A DNA stretch of 64,000 bases from Mactromeris polynyma (Eukaryota; Mollusca; Bivalvia; Venerida; Mactridae): positions 24,426,264 through 24,490,263 of the forward strand of contig JASFXZ010000007.1 in the NCBI GenBank assembly GCA_032209605.1, read 5' to 3'. A program made the translations under genes and the position numbers. Of this stretch, positions 11,825 through 24,440 are shown in pieces. Each line of letters begins with the position of its first letter. Within the stretch, counting starts at the first letter, position 1. The notes below the pieces were generated by a model. The model saw only the letters and a list, made by a program, of their open reading frames with translations. It ran no database searches and had not been told where the DNA came from.

Positions 11825-13244
11825 ACTGTAAACGAAATGTATAACAGAAAAAGAACATGTCAATATACCTTTTAAACCCGAAAGGTTAAACTGTGTCCAT
11901 GTTGTGTAATCTGAGTTAGATACGTATTTACTTAGTAGTGCTCCTTCTTGTCGATTGTAATACATGTATATGCAAATTATATTTGAAACTTATATTTTTC
12001 ATTCGAATAAATTACTCTATAAATGTCAAACAATATTGAAAATGTGCATCAACGTTTCCCCATTATATCAATATCGCCTTAATACATTTCGGGAGTCTGA
12101 TTGCAGTTATAAGTTGTGGTAGCTACGCAAATAGTTTAAACTAACCGGTTCGCTGGAATTAATTACAACTCAGTACCAAGTGGCCCTTCCGCAGTCAGCT
12201 GACAACCGCTCCGCCGCATGTTAGACAAATAACCATAGCCAAATGTCACGGAAGTACAGAACCTGCGGCGGGCAGCATGCTTAAATGAGACATGGAGTAG
12301 TAGTAATGGTATGATTATAACGTAATTTTTATTTTACTTTCTTCAAACACGACTAGCACCACATACCAGATTATACCTTCTCTGTTTTATTCCTGTCACA
12401 AGGAGTCGGTCTGTATGCAAAAGTATGTCATTTTATTACCAACCAACTATCTTTGAACAAAAAATCAGCTTTAAGACAAAATGAAATAAACATGGTATTG
12501 ACTTATAAGTGAATACATTAACGTCTTTTTCAGTAAATCGTCAAATTACTATTCCCGTCGTTCACTGGATTTTATTGATCTCTTTAATTTGTGCGTGTGC
12601 TTTATGAACGCTTTAATTACATATTTGCAAAATTAATGCCCCTGTCCTACTTAAACATACACGTGAATTAAACATAACAGAATGGTTCATTATTGGCCGT
12701 CAGTGTTACATGTACATGTACCGCCATGAAACATGCAGTGTTAAGTTTAATCAGTTTTACAATATAATACATACACAGTGCCTTTATTTCTGAATTTAGT
12801 TTTTGCAGAACACTTAAACTTGAAACACAAATGTAACGTACAAGACCAGAAATTGGAGTTCCATCACATTCATTATTCACATATGTCATATTATCTTTCG
12901 TGCCAATTTTTCTTAATCATATGAGGCTTGTAAACATAGTCTAGGTCATAGAGATAAAACTTCAATGACATTAGTTTCCAAACCTTACGATGCGATATGA
13001 CAGTTGGTGTCAAAATTGTTAAACAATGATATTGATATAAACAATTAATATATATGGCATACATAATGGCTAAGTAAAAGTTAAGAAGTTAATGCTTTAA
13101 ATAAAATTAAATGCGAGTAAAGTACAAATAATGCCTTCAATATTCATTTGTTCATGTCCTAAATTGTGCCTTACAAACATGCTGCAATATTCACAGAAAA
13201 ATCAATCACGTTGGCATCCTGCGTTGTTCTGGTCAAAAACCAAA
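11825..13244. other. Non-coding duplicated DNA
   Basis: This is ordinary AT-rich sequence, matched throughout by about 59581-60990 in block C. Small open frames here are not convincingly conserved between the two copies. Nothing else was recognised. Confidence 0.4.
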
Positions 13245-13500
13245 ACATAGTAATGCCTCGGTCAGATACGACCTACATGTGGTCCCCGGGCTTGTACGGG
13301 CAGTCAGTACGACATCACCATCTAATGAGGTCATGGTCACTTGTATACAAACGTCATACATGTTGTTACGCTTTTTTCACGGGATCGTAAAACATGTACG
13401 TATACCATAAGAGTTATGTAATGTTACCGTATGGGATTGGGAACATCCCGTTAGGTCAATATTGCTGTGCCGTATATGGATCGTACGCGGAACATTTGTG
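13245..13500. repeat. GTAC/GTACG-rich palindromic repeat, copy in block C
   Basis: The segment opens with CCTCGGTCAGATACGACC and is dense in short self-complementary words (GGGCTTGTACGGGC, CGTACG, CCGTATGG). The block C copy is at about 60995-61280. Its opening recalls the terminal repeat of the foldback element at 42494-43202 (CTCAGTCACACCGGT...ACGACC), which suggests related non-autonomous DNA transposons. No right terminal repeat was found, so this copy may be truncated. Confidence 0.45.
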
Positions 13501-13864
13501 TGATAAAATATCTAAAAATGGTAAAATTTCATTTCAACATATATATATTGACTATGTTATCAAATCGAAATGTCAATTGGGTATCAAATGTTTTCAAAGA
13601 AAATTATTTGAAATATATAGCATGAACTTTATCCAAATTTATGAGATATTTACCGTCTAGATTTTGCAACATTTTTTTCAACACAATGTTGCCTAAAGTT
13701 TACCAACACATGAAGCAACTTTTTCAATTTCGCTTATTTCTTTTCAAAGTACAAGTTATATTTTTTTTAACAAAAAACATACATTGTGTAAATTTTCGAC
13801 TGGCTTCATTTTCAATTGTTTTGATATATTTAAGTTCCGCATGCACTATTCTGTGTTATTACCT

Positions 13865-14250
13865 GATTCCTTATATAAATACAAATCTGTTATTGTTGAC
13901 TGTTTAACTTGAAAGCTATCAATTTGTCTTGGATTGAACTATTCCCCGGTCAACATTATGAACTGTTTCCCTCTGGCGCTATGAAGTCATTGGAATTTAC
14001 AAATTTTATTTTTAGACGCCATATCATTAACGTTCGGTCGTTTCCGTATTCGATTCGCGATTTTGATCAGGTAATAAAACATTTATTTCATGGTTATTTG
14101 GGTAACAGTCAAAACTGTTGTCCCTTGGTGTCGGGCATGACATTCTCAACAGTTCAGATTTCATCCCCTCCACCCTCATCCCTCATCCTTGGTGCCCGAC
14201 ACCAAGGGACAACAGTTTTGATTGTTACCCAAATAACTATGGACTAACTG
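13865..14250. other. Extra DNA in block D holding a long hairpin
   Basis: Block C runs directly from CTGTGATTACTG to GGGAGTGGTGC near 61640-61675, while block D has about 385 extra bases between the equivalent points. The hairpin at 14093-14237 lies inside this insertion or block-C deletion. Confidence 0.5.
14093..14237. repeat. 45-bp inverted repeat (near-perfect hairpin)
   Basis: The arms at 14093-14137 and 14193-14237 begin GTTATTTGGGTAACA and pair over 45 positions with one mismatch seen. The 55-base loop is pyrimidine-rich. The structure could be a small foldback element, or a source of hairpin RNA if transcribed. Confidence 0.85.
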
Positions 14251-15659
14251 TATAATATCTGTTGGGGAGTGGTACAATGGAGATATTCGTATTATATAGG
14301 ATCACATTATATAGTTGGTGTTTTTTTATTAAGTACAAGGTTGATTGCAGTCTTAATTAAGGTTTAAACCCACTATTGAGTTTCTGCTACTGACCGTTCC
14401 AATGCGGTACTCCTATTTTCACCCATTTTTTATGTTAAAGTTCTTGTCAATGTTGCCTTTATAGTTACTACTACGTATATATTTGCAAGATTGTCCGTGT
14501 GCTTAGAGGTGACTGTGCACTTTGTTTGTGACATTTTCTGCACGACTTTTCCATGCATGTTATTTTTTAATTGATGTCCCAACTAAATCATGGCACTGTC
14601 TGTATGTTATTATTACACTTACATTTAGTTTTCCGATTCAAATCTAACTATCGATTAGGAAATGCCAGATTCGATTCCAACACCAAACCCTAACAGCATG
14701 AGGAGAATTGGCTATATAAACATAAATAATGGCATATCAAACACATTATCAAAGCGAAACAAGACATATTGTTGTTGTGAGTTAATGAGGTGTGAGACAT
14801 TAATCTAATAATTGTGTCTAGGCTAGTTGATTTACGTTGACCGACAACATTATGAAAACAGCTGATGCATAGACGTGTTGCATACTAATGCCAACTGGGC
14901 TCTGATAACACAAAATGTACACTGAATCTAGTCTCAGTTATCAAGATTATTTACGACAAATGTAGTAAGCATTGAAAGAAAATTGATAATATCGTGTCTG
15001 GCTGTAATGGAATCATTTAGGACATTCATTTAAGCATTTGGTGTAATATGCTGAAGGTTCGTAAAGAGAGTAAATTTCTCACACTTAGGAATGTCGAAGC
15101 TGTACTGTTTGTCTGCAACTAATAAAATGCTTTTCTTAAATAAACGTAAATAAACGACATGAAAAGATTAACCATATAATCAATAGTTTAGCAAAAGTAA
15201 GTTTTTTTAGATTTATATCGGGCACTTTTACATTCCTCTCATGTGTATAGTGGAGGATATGACTTATTCACTTCGAAATTTACTAAACAATTCCAGTTAT
15301 AATCCTTTAAGTCTATCACTGAATGTTTGTCGTTTAGCAATGAACTTGTTGCCTGCGAAGATTTAATCGTAGACTTATGTAATATTACAAGATGCTTGAA
15401 TAGACCCTTTTCCCTATACGCCGATTATGCATAGAAGTAAAATTCACGTTTCTCTTCGAATTTCAAATCGAGGCTGATCGCGATGGTTGAACGTTTGATG
15501 TATGCTGAAAGAATGTGAACGCGTTTGTTAATACAGTATATCTTATTTGACACATATTTAACAAATATATCAGAATTTATACATAAACGTTTATCCATAT
15601 CGTTGTCTGCATTTATGGTTATTCTTTCTTACGATGAATTATTTCGACTTTAAAAAAGT

Positions 15660-15850
15660 TGTTAGTCCGCCAGGCTACCTAAGTTGGTATAGCGCTAGAA
15701 TGGCACCGGCAGATCCGGGTCCGATACCCGGGTTGGACACGTTATATTCATCCGTGACATTGACCTCGGTCATGTCTTCCACATGTGAAATAGTTGGCAG
15801 ATGCTTGCGGAAGCGCAAGTTAGTATTGGTTGATAATTACATAATTCGTT
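15660..15850 (+). mobile_element. tRNA-headed SINE-like element, block D copy
   Basis: A tRNA-like head (TTGGTATAGCGCTAGAATGG, then GGGTCCGATACCC resembling a Pol III B box) is followed by a non-tRNA body with GACATTGACCTCGGTCATGT. The block C copy is at 62965-63150. The head does not close a proper acceptor stem, so it is not a tRNA gene. The insertion predates the duplication. Confidence 0.5.
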
Positions 15851-16715
15851 AGGTCCAATGGCAGCGGTATATGACTGAAATATTGTTGAAACAAACGGCG
15901 TTTAACCAGATAAGCAAAACAAACAAGGAAACTAATTAAAGTGTTGTTGCGAAGTAGATTTACTCAACATTGTGTTCATTCTTAAGTAACTGTGCACTCA
16001 AAATTGGCAACGTCACGTCAATTTTTAATATGATAATTCCTTATGTTTTCACTTATATCACCCTTTAACATACTCATGCACATAATTTGTAAACATTTGA
16101 ATTCAAAGAAAGGAAATGTCAGTTGGTACATACATTTATAGTGATGATTTAAATTGTATATCAAACAATAATCTACTTAAGACAAATACTAATATTTATT
16201 CATCCACATAAAACGAAGCCGAATATTACTTAAAACAGCTGATGAAAAAGCATACCATGAAACCCTGTGTGATAAACACGACCCCAATTTTGGAAATTAG
16301 TTCCTTTGGTTTTACCTGCATCATCCGCATGCGTCACCCAAGTCTTGTGAATCTGTGGAATTTGCGCTAGCTACACAATGACACTATTAAAAATCGAACA
16401 AAAAAACGACCTATATATTACATGACAGAATTGGTGTACTTAAATATTCCATGATGAATCATACTTACATAAATAGTCATATATATCCACTTGTATCGTT
16501 GAGCTTAATGGAACAACCAAGTGGTTATTGAGATGAAGCAGTTGCGCGAACAATGAAAATGTTGGATAGTTGCGCACAAATGTAATGAGGACTTGTTACA
16601 CTAGAGATAATTCCAAATTCCTACAACATGAAAATAACAAATCCCCATCTATATCGTACTCAATTGAAAATGTTGAATTTTTATACATTAAAAGGTAAAG
16701 AAATGAACTATTAAT

Positions 16716-18368
16716 AAGTTTTCTGCTAGGCCTCTTCCTACAATTATTCTTGTTTCGAAAATCAGCAATTCAATCCTTAATTGCTCTGGTTCTGATGTTA
16801 CCTCGAAATCTGTGTGGGGAGGCACTGTCTTGCGAATATGGTGTTCCATGTACATGTACCAACTTAATCATTCCTCATAAGGTACTTACATAATTTTGAA
16901 TACTTTTATCTGTACAATCAAATAAAAAGAAATTCAATAAATTCTAAAATTTATCGACATGTTTAAACATATCAATATGAAAACGAGTAGGTGGATACAT
17001 TTTGATTGTTTTATCGGGTTAAACGCCGTTTCTCAACGATATTTCAGTTATATACGGCGGCCGGTTCACCATACCAGTTTTTCCTGGACTGAATTCATAT
17101 CAGTACTAACTTACCCTTCCACAAGGAGCCGGCAACTTCTCCACATGTGGAGAAAAATCGACATTTTTGTAAAATTTTCATGGAAGGGATACATTTTGAA
17201 TGAACACGACATATTTTGAAAATTATATTCAATATAGTGAATTCTGTTTATATTGTATATCTCGACTTCATTTACAATACTTCGTATACAAAAAGATGGA
17301 ATAAAAGAAATAAAAGTGGGTAACTGACGTGTTTACGGTATTAATAATTCCTTTTTCACCAAAATCGCACTCTTCTCTGATAACCAATTTGTGCCAAATG
17401 TTTTAATCTACATGTACAGTAGGTCAATAATAATATCAAAAACATAGAAGCACACATTAATTCCAGGAAGTGCCTGACGTTTCCGCCATTTGAATCACAC
17501 ACTATGTTCTGAGGAGAGTAAGTGATGCAAATTTCTAAAATTCACTTATTCAATCATAAATAGTTTATCCTTCCTCAAAATTCAGATCTACCAAAATACA
17601 AGTTTGCTTTGAACACCAGTTTCATTGACTACCGATGTTGCGACAAGAAATTGCGAATTAAAACGCGATACCTCCACAAGAAGTGCTTCACCAAAATAAA
17701 ACATGTGGCAATAAGCAAAATATATGTTATCTAATAAAATGTTTATGAAGTCCATGATAAGTACATTCCATGGCATATTCCTGTACATAATTAGTCTTAA
17801 AACAGATTCATTGTAAGGTATCGCTTTCTTAGTCAATGTATGATTATGTTGGTACTAGTTAGTGTGAAAAAAACCAGAGAGAATACGTAACTACGGGTAA
17901 TGAGTTTGCAAATGAGTTTGCTAACTGCCAGTTGATTTAACATCCCTTGCCGGTTTTTTACTGACAGTTACAACGCTGTACATTGCTGTATGATTAATAT
18001 TAAACTCTGTGTTTTTAAATACATGTACATAATAAATACCACTTTCCTCGTTGACACTTCCTTGACCTGCTATAATATTTGTATTACCTTTTTCGTCTGT
18101 TGCCAATGTGCTGTCTTGGCTTGTCCTTTTGTGTATTCCCCACATGTCATCACTTCTCCACCCCACCCACTGTTGTCCCTTCCAATTCTACAATGTTGTT
18201 TTTGACAATCAGACAATTCCTTACTTCCCAGTTACCATTAATGTTTGTCCTTACACCTCATCAACTTCTAATATTTCGTATGCCGATGTTTCCTTGGATA
18301 TGTGCATTGAAGCACTGTCTTGTGATTGTGGTGTTTCCTGTAACAATTTCTTTAAAATTTGGCGAACA
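16716..18368. other. Interval without a supported gene
   Basis: This AT-rich DNA lies beyond the right edge of block D. About 16800-16870 carries a diverged piece of the 610-790 repeat (TGTGTGGGGAGGCACTGTCTT). One open minus-strand stretch is listed separately. The rest is unrecognised. Confidence 0.4.
17921..18166 (-). other. Possible coding fragment of unknown type
   Basis: This minus-strand open stretch of about 81 codons has a balanced composition with a hydrophilic first half and SGIYYVHVF near the middle, which is less biased than chance reading of AT-rich DNA. It begins at an ATG at 18164-18166 and ends in TAA. No splice partners, domain or paralogue in the window support it, and no family is recognised. 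It may be an exon, a pseudogene or chance. Confidence 0.15.
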
Positions 18369-19235
18369 GAGGCTAAACGTATATATAAGATGGGACGAAC
18401 TATGTGTGATGGAAGTAATACACTTAAGGTTTATAATGGCATGTGGCGCTACTATTTTTGAAGAAAGTATAATGAAAGTAACGTTATAATCAAACCGAAA
18501 AAAGTATTAACACTACATATCTCATTTGAGCATGACGCGACGCCCGATATACTCAGTTGGTAGAATGCTGGACTATCACCTGGGAAGTGGGTCATGTCCT
18601 TACGTGCATTTGGCTACATTCACTGCTCTGTTAAAATATTCAAGTAGCAACTAAATCTTATTATTACTGAAATCATATGCCATTCATAGATTGGAGATGC
18701 TATTAATCTAATGAACGTTGATTAATACTTTCTTATTATTTAATATGTATGGAGTTACATTGCAAAATGTATGTTTCACATGTAATTTGCATAATATTGT
18801 CTAACAGTAGACAAGAAGGGACGCAAGTTAGTAGATAAATTACACACAGGGGAGACACTGCAGGTTTAATCGATTCGTCAGAAGTATTGAAATTAATTCA
18901 GCTTTGTCTTTCTACCAGAACATTCAACATGGCTGACTATGATGACAGTAAGTCAGCATAAATTATGCTGACTACTTGTCAGGGACAGAATATCGGGATA
19001 CAGTTCCGTTCATCCGCTTCGAGCATGTATGACAAAGATGCATAGTGCCACAAGGTATAACACAAGTATGATTCCTGCAGGAATAGATTGTTACTCAGGT
19101 TGGACAGTGTAATCCACAGGGTACCTTATTACTGATCATTACTGATGCTGCGGAAACCGATTATCCATAGTATGCGTTGATTCCAATCCAGAAGCTGCCT
19201 TACAAGATGAAGGAAGCCATAATGACCAGTTTTCG
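18369..19235 (+). pseudogene. Dead fourth copy of the C4-like gene (exons 2 and 3)
   Basis: An exon 2 equivalent lies at about 18369-18438 after a CAG: IYKMGRTMCDGSNTLKVYN, parallel to TYIRWGRTTCAGNNTAKVYS. Its donor is GC instead of GT. The exon 3 equivalent at about 18895-19235 retains SFVFLPEHSTW, YLSGTEY, a MIPAGIDCYSGW-like stretch, and ATDY...VDSNPEAAL-like segments, but these are spread over shifted frames with several stops. No exon 1 with coiled-coil repeats was found upstream. A tRNA-like SINE head (18541-18600) lies in the former intron 2. The gene is clearly inactive and older than the three intact-looking copies. Confidence 0.75.
18541..18600 (+). mobile_element. tRNA-like SINE head
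   Basis: CTCAGTTGGTAGAATGCTGG resembles a tRNA D-arm and Pol III A box and is followed by an anticodon-arm-like CTGGACTATCACCTGG. No proper T arm or acceptor pairing follows, so this is a decayed tRNA-derived SINE rather than a tRNA gene. Confidence 0.45.
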
Positions 19236-20259
19236 AATTGTTTGTCCAAACAAGTGCATTGCATTATGTGTATAGTTCGTCATGGTTATAAGTAAATAAT
19301 TATAATTATGCAATGTGGTAATAAAATAAAGCAACCAATCCTAAACCAGGAGTCCTAATTTTCACTAATTGTTTTTAATATGAAGTGAGTCCAGACGAAT
19401 GTGTCTTTTCTCAAATAATCCAATTAATTTCATACAATTATAACGACACTTCGCTGTATCAAGATAACAAAAGATTGGATATAACGAAGTCTCAAAACAT
19501 GCGTTATAAATGTGTTCCACTGTACCATGCATCTTCATCTTTTTCATTGATTTTTCCAACAAAAATTGTGATATTTATACACCGAGAACAATGTATTGAT
19601 GAATGCACCATAGTGAGGCGTCGTAAACTATTCGTTTGGTGTGTATGTTTAAGGTGACAATGGCCTGATACACGAACACTCTCGTGTTAAAAGGAATTAT
19701 ACAATTCCGAAAATGGAACATACGTATATATACTATTCAAATTACCTATAGATATACATGTACTTGTATCTACAAACGCATGACTGGAACCTTCACTGAT
19801 TAAGTTTTAACTGATTAATTGTACATTGTCAAACAAGTTTAGCAACTCATAGTAATTACTCGCAATGACTGCTTCAATGATTACTAACAAGAACTTACCA
19901 ACCAAATGAAGGGATTGTTCAGTTAGTTTTCAAGGTCCGATCAGTGCGGGACTCCCATAAGGGATAACTAGGAGAATCAAAGAGCACAAACAGATGGGGG
20001 ATCAATGGATGGAAAATATCACTGGACAAGTTAAGACAGCTGGACACAAAATACCGAAACTGGGGAGAAAATTACATAAATATAAAGAGAAAGAATTGCA
20101 CAGGGGAAAGTAAAATTTAGCATACATTTAAACGCAAAATGGAAATAATAACACATAGCGATATACAGCCCGGGAACTGTCAGTAGAAATGCATGTTGCT
20201 GTGAACAGTTGCATTTGGGTTATGCATACTGTTTCTGTTAAATATTCCAGCTTGAATTA
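19236..20259. other. Interval without recognised features
   Basis: AT-rich non-coding DNA. The short open frames here look random. No repeat, RNA gene or duplication match was recognised before block A starts. Confidence 0.4.
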
Positions 20260-22278
20260 GTCATATGTAATATTCTATTCGAAATTGATTAAGGTTCACA
20301 TCTCGTATGAGTGATGGTGAATGCCATTTTGATATATGTGACCTTAAGTGATATATAAATGTTACGCCTAACATATTATTACACAATCCATTGAAGTGTG
20401 ACAACGTCCTGAGTAAGGTATTTTAACAAGGAACGGATTGAATCGTGACCAGAAAAGGGTTTTTGAATATTTTATTTCGACTACCACAGAATGTAAAGAA
20501 GCTGGAATGTCAATTTTGGAAAACAAAATAAATATTCGTACATAAGGTTTGTCGAGAAACACACTTGTTGGTTAAAATTCATTCTGCCTCTAGTTAATCT
20601 AAACACAACCTATTTCGGCTGATACTTAGGAGCTTGTCACGGTTGAATGTTTCGTGTGATAATGATTACCAAAATAGAAATTTAGTATGGAATATTTACA
20701 TGAATTAAATTACTTAGGCTATCTTTCACACGAGTCAAAATTGAATGAAATATTACTCATATGAAAATGAAGTGTATTTTAATGTTACAGCATGCTCCAA
20801 TATCTCTATCAAATTGATTAATCATACACTCTCTAACTCAAGTTCTACAACGTATGTCATTCACTCTAAAAGACTGATTCCTGAGTTACTAAACAGTATT
20901 ATTAAATTCAGGAACTATGAAGTTTGTGACCAAACTCCATTCTACGCGGGGATCGAACTAACCACCTTCAAATCACGAGTCATACGCTCTACCCTCCAAC
21001 CACAACTCTACGTATTTGACAATTGATGTTTCTTTTGACAAACATTCGACCATAGAAATAATATTGGTAATATTCTTAAAACACATTTGAGAAACTCTTG
21101 ATCAAATAGATAAAACATACACAACAAACACACTGTATCGAGAACCGCACTGAAATGATGCTTTGGTGTCATAAATTATAATTGCCAAATTATTTGTAAT
21201 CATATAGTAAGACGCGGTTTCCCTTCGTACTCAAATATACGCATGTATTTGCATGGTTACCATAAACATCGCAGGTTAAAATTAAGTGACTGTTGTTCAG
21301 TGTTGTCGTTCGTTCCTATGCAGGTGATGTGTAACATTAAGTTCATAGTATTAAACGAACAAAATACATGAATTGCTTAGGATCTTTTTAGATGACATAT
21401 TCATTTTCCGTTTCTTTAAAACAACAAATTTATGTCGAACTATTCCTCATTAATAGACAATTAGTTGTTATAGATATGAAATCTTGAGTTCGGTAAAAGG
21501 GATTAAAATGTATTAAAAGTTTGATGTAACGATTCAGATTTCTTAAATTTTATATTGTCCCTGACGTGGTTCCGTAACATATGACTGTATCGGTAATTGC
21601 TGTGGTTTAACAGTTTACAATGACCTTATATGTGTTCCATCACGATACACAAAAACGAGCACAATGTATTTAAGATAAGGTGATCATAACTTGTCGTAAG
21701 CAGAATAAGGACTTTCTTCTGTGTTGCTCTCTCTGTGACTGGAAATTATGTTATTGTTTACGGTATGTATCTTTTACTATAAAGGTTTGAAGTTAAATAA
21801 ATCTGAAATTAATGTACGCGCCTGCATACACAATATAAGCTTGTTGAATTTGAATTTATATCATATTTCGAGTATTTGGTCAAAACACATAGAATACCTA
21901 CAGAGGCGCAATTTCGTAGCGTAAGAAACAATCTCTCTTCAACAACACTACACAATGTATGTTACACAATTTACATGTAATGTAACTACTCTAAACAAAA
22001 ATTGTCCATCTCACAAAGCGTATTCTTCTGGAAAGGTTCCGTAATACATTTATATGTGTTTGGGAATTACGCAAAATTAGGACTTGGTAGTTTGATGACG
22101 GAATTCTGAATGCTTGCTAAACAGAAACAATGTTAATGCGTGTCAAGACCTAGACAATACGAAACTAACATCGCACGGAGGACATATTCTGCAAGCGAAT
22201 TTAATCCAGTAATATTATGGATCAGTTATATTTAAGATAATACTTAACTCAACTTTCTTAAATCACATTTAGTCTTTG

Positions 22279-23565
22279 ATGATTTTGACAATTCATGGCA
22301 TACATTGTGATGCGGATAGACGGCTTTTACTACACAGTAATGATGATATTGCGATGGAGTTCGAGATGTTGAGACAAGAAATTGATACTCTGAAGGCGAA
22401 TCAGTCACAAGAAATTGCGATATTGAAAGCAAACTACTCACAAGAAATAACAAGCCTAAAAGGACAGCTTCGAGGTATGTAGATATATACGCAAGATAGA
22501 ATCAACTTCATTTAAATTTAACATACATGCATTTTACACAGCAGTGTAGTTACATGCAGTCGTAAAAGTAATATAATGATTTTTTATAAAATATATCCAG
22601 TATCATCCAAGATGAAATGTAGTTGAAGTATTACCCGTCAGTTGTAGCTTACTTCTGATCAAAAGCTTTTTCGACGAGAATGTGATATCTTAATCACCGC
22701 TTCTACAGCCCGGAAAACAATAGCATTAACACATTGATGCACTATCTTTTTAACAGAGAGGGGCTCTACATATATACGATGGGGACGGACTACTTGTGCT
22801 GGAAATAACGCTGTGAAGGTTTATTCTGGTACGTAAATTTGTAGTTTTATATGGCAGCTTAGAAATGTTGTGTTTGACATATTTTATTATACCCAGTATT
22901 TCATGAATCTAAACAAATAATGCTTGCTCGTAATATTTACGTTTAGTCATGTAGTCAATTTAATATTTATGTATCACTTGCTCTCGTATTGCTTTTAAAA
23001 GTAAGTTTTAAAGAACTGTAGAAACAAAATCATACTTATGTGGTAGCGCTATGTCATATCCTAGTTTATTTTTATTATACACAATGCAGGGTACACAGCA
23101 GGATCCCCATTTGACGTGTCAGGTGGTGCTGCCAGCTTCGTCTGTCTACCAGAACATCCAACATGGGCAAAATACATGGACGGACTTCAAAATCTTGGTG
23201 GGTATATAAGTGGAACTGAATATGAGCCTTCGTCCTTTCATCCTTTTCCACGACCAATGGGTGACGAAGATGCACCTTGTGTATTGTGCAACACTCCACG
23301 TTCTGTAACCGTGATGATTCCTGGGCGAACAGATTGCTACCAAGACTGGACATTGGAATACACCGGGTACCTCATGACTGGCCATTATAGTCAAGATGCA
23401 GCAACCGATTATGCTTGCGTTGATGCCGATCCAGATGCCGTGCTTCATGGGGAGACGAATCAAAATGGAAAACTTTTATATGTTACAGAAGTCAAATGTG
23501 GATCTCTGCCATGTCAGGAATATCCGAGTGGACGTGAGCTGGCTTGTGTGGTCTGTTCGAAATAA
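22279..23565 (+). CDS. Secreted short-chain collagen C4-like protein, copy A
   Basis: Exons 22279-22474, 22757-22828 and 23090-23565 have GT/AG junctions and the same phase-1 joins as copies C and D, giving 247 aa. The coiled coil has only two 11-residue units. The C4-like domain is complete, with WGRTTC, FVCLPEHP, PCVLCNTP, VMIPGRTDC, YACVDAD, KCGSLPC and terminal CVVCSK. The ATG equivalent to that of copies C and D is missing. The first in-frame ATG is at the position of the second Met of those copies, leaving a short hydrophobic start (MILTIHGIHC) that may be a poor signal peptide. A TTG lies three bases upstream. An upstream exon cannot be excluded. AATAAA overlaps the stop codon. Confidence 0.75.
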
Positions 23566-24144
23566 ATATTGTTATACAATATAACTTACTCTCGTACTGG
23601 TCATTCATTTCCAAACGACTTAATTAGTTATACTGCAATATAAATAGTCCCAAAGTAATTTCGGTATTCAGTATATTCCTAAGTAAACATAGCAGACACG
23701 CTCAGAGTGTTTTAATACTCAATTTATGTTTGAGTATTATACTACTCGTATGTGTTCACATTTCATCCAACTTGTTACTGAAATAAGTGTCAGGTATTTA
23801 TTCTTGATCATGCAGTTGTTTCATTTTTATATTAGTTAAGAAATGCCTAACTTGCAAATCAGTAAACCTTTCTTAGTTAGACTCAGTGTCGAAAAGTTGA
23901 TATGGTTAAACATCTATCATTAAGAAAATGGGTCACATTAGCAAACATGTTTCACGATGAGCACGACACACTGTCAACTTATTATCTCACTGTCAGACTA
24001 ATTTTGTTTCACAATCGATGTAAACTAAATAAGGGACACTGCTTTTTGTAATACAGATTACTGTTCGTATTAAAAGACATGGCAGTATAACAATAAAATA
24101 TGAAGAGAAATTTGGTTAACGTGTAAGGAACAAACTCTTTTGTT

Positions 24145-24440
24145 TGTATTTGCGTTTATTTATCGTCGCCACCGGTTTCCCATATGGGCGACGCCTCCAG
24201 AAGGATGTTAGTCATATTAGATTTTTTGGAGGATAGTGCATGATACAGGAAATGCTCCAGTGCCAGAAGTACCCCTGGTTCTTTTATCTGCTCGATGTAA
24301 AGCATCATACACTGGACCTCGGTTTTTTAAAGTCTCGTTCGAAAGAATGTTACATGTAGTACGGTAAGTGATGGAGCGGGGAATCGAACCTGCGATCCCT
24401 GGATAACAAGTCCAGCGCGTTACCACTGGACTACAGATCC
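24145..24440 (-). mobile_element. tRNA-headed SINE, complete head (block A)
   Basis: On the minus strand from 24440, a tRNA-like head has an A-box-like TAGTCCAGTGGTAACGCG, an anticodon-like arm CTGGA-CTTGTTA-TCCAG (anticodon TGT), and the B box AGGTTCGATTCCC. A non-tRNA body with ACTTTAAAAAACCGAGGTCC follows, ending near GACGATAAATAAACGC. The head lacks an acceptor stem partner, so it is not a tRNA gene. The same insertion in block C (55180-55436) has lost most of the head. Confidence 0.65.

Larger units (their letters stand above)
8262..16715 (+). repeat. Segmental duplication block D (direct copy of 55935-63865)
   Basis: Alignment by eye runs from shared GTAAAACGG ... TCTGACGTCAC at 8262 (55935) to shared AAATGAACT at about 16710 (63840). 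The gene, the upstream exon scrap, the GTACG-rich repeat and the tRNA-like SINE occur in the same order and orientation in both. Length differences come mainly from extra DNA in intron 1 of block D (about 9585-10165), extra DNA at about 13865-14250 in block D, and a LINE 3' fragment in block C (58599-59275). Confidence 0.8.

Noticed and set aside
20368..20562. Conserved small ORF shared with 40783-41100
   Set aside because: The similarity is nucleotide-level from the A/B duplication. The frame is shifted and the ends differ between the copies, so no coding constraint is evident.
24363..24440. tRNA-Thr (TGT) gene on the minus strand
   Set aside because: There is no acceptor-stem partner for GGATCTG, and a SINE body follows. 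The paralogous copy has lost the head.
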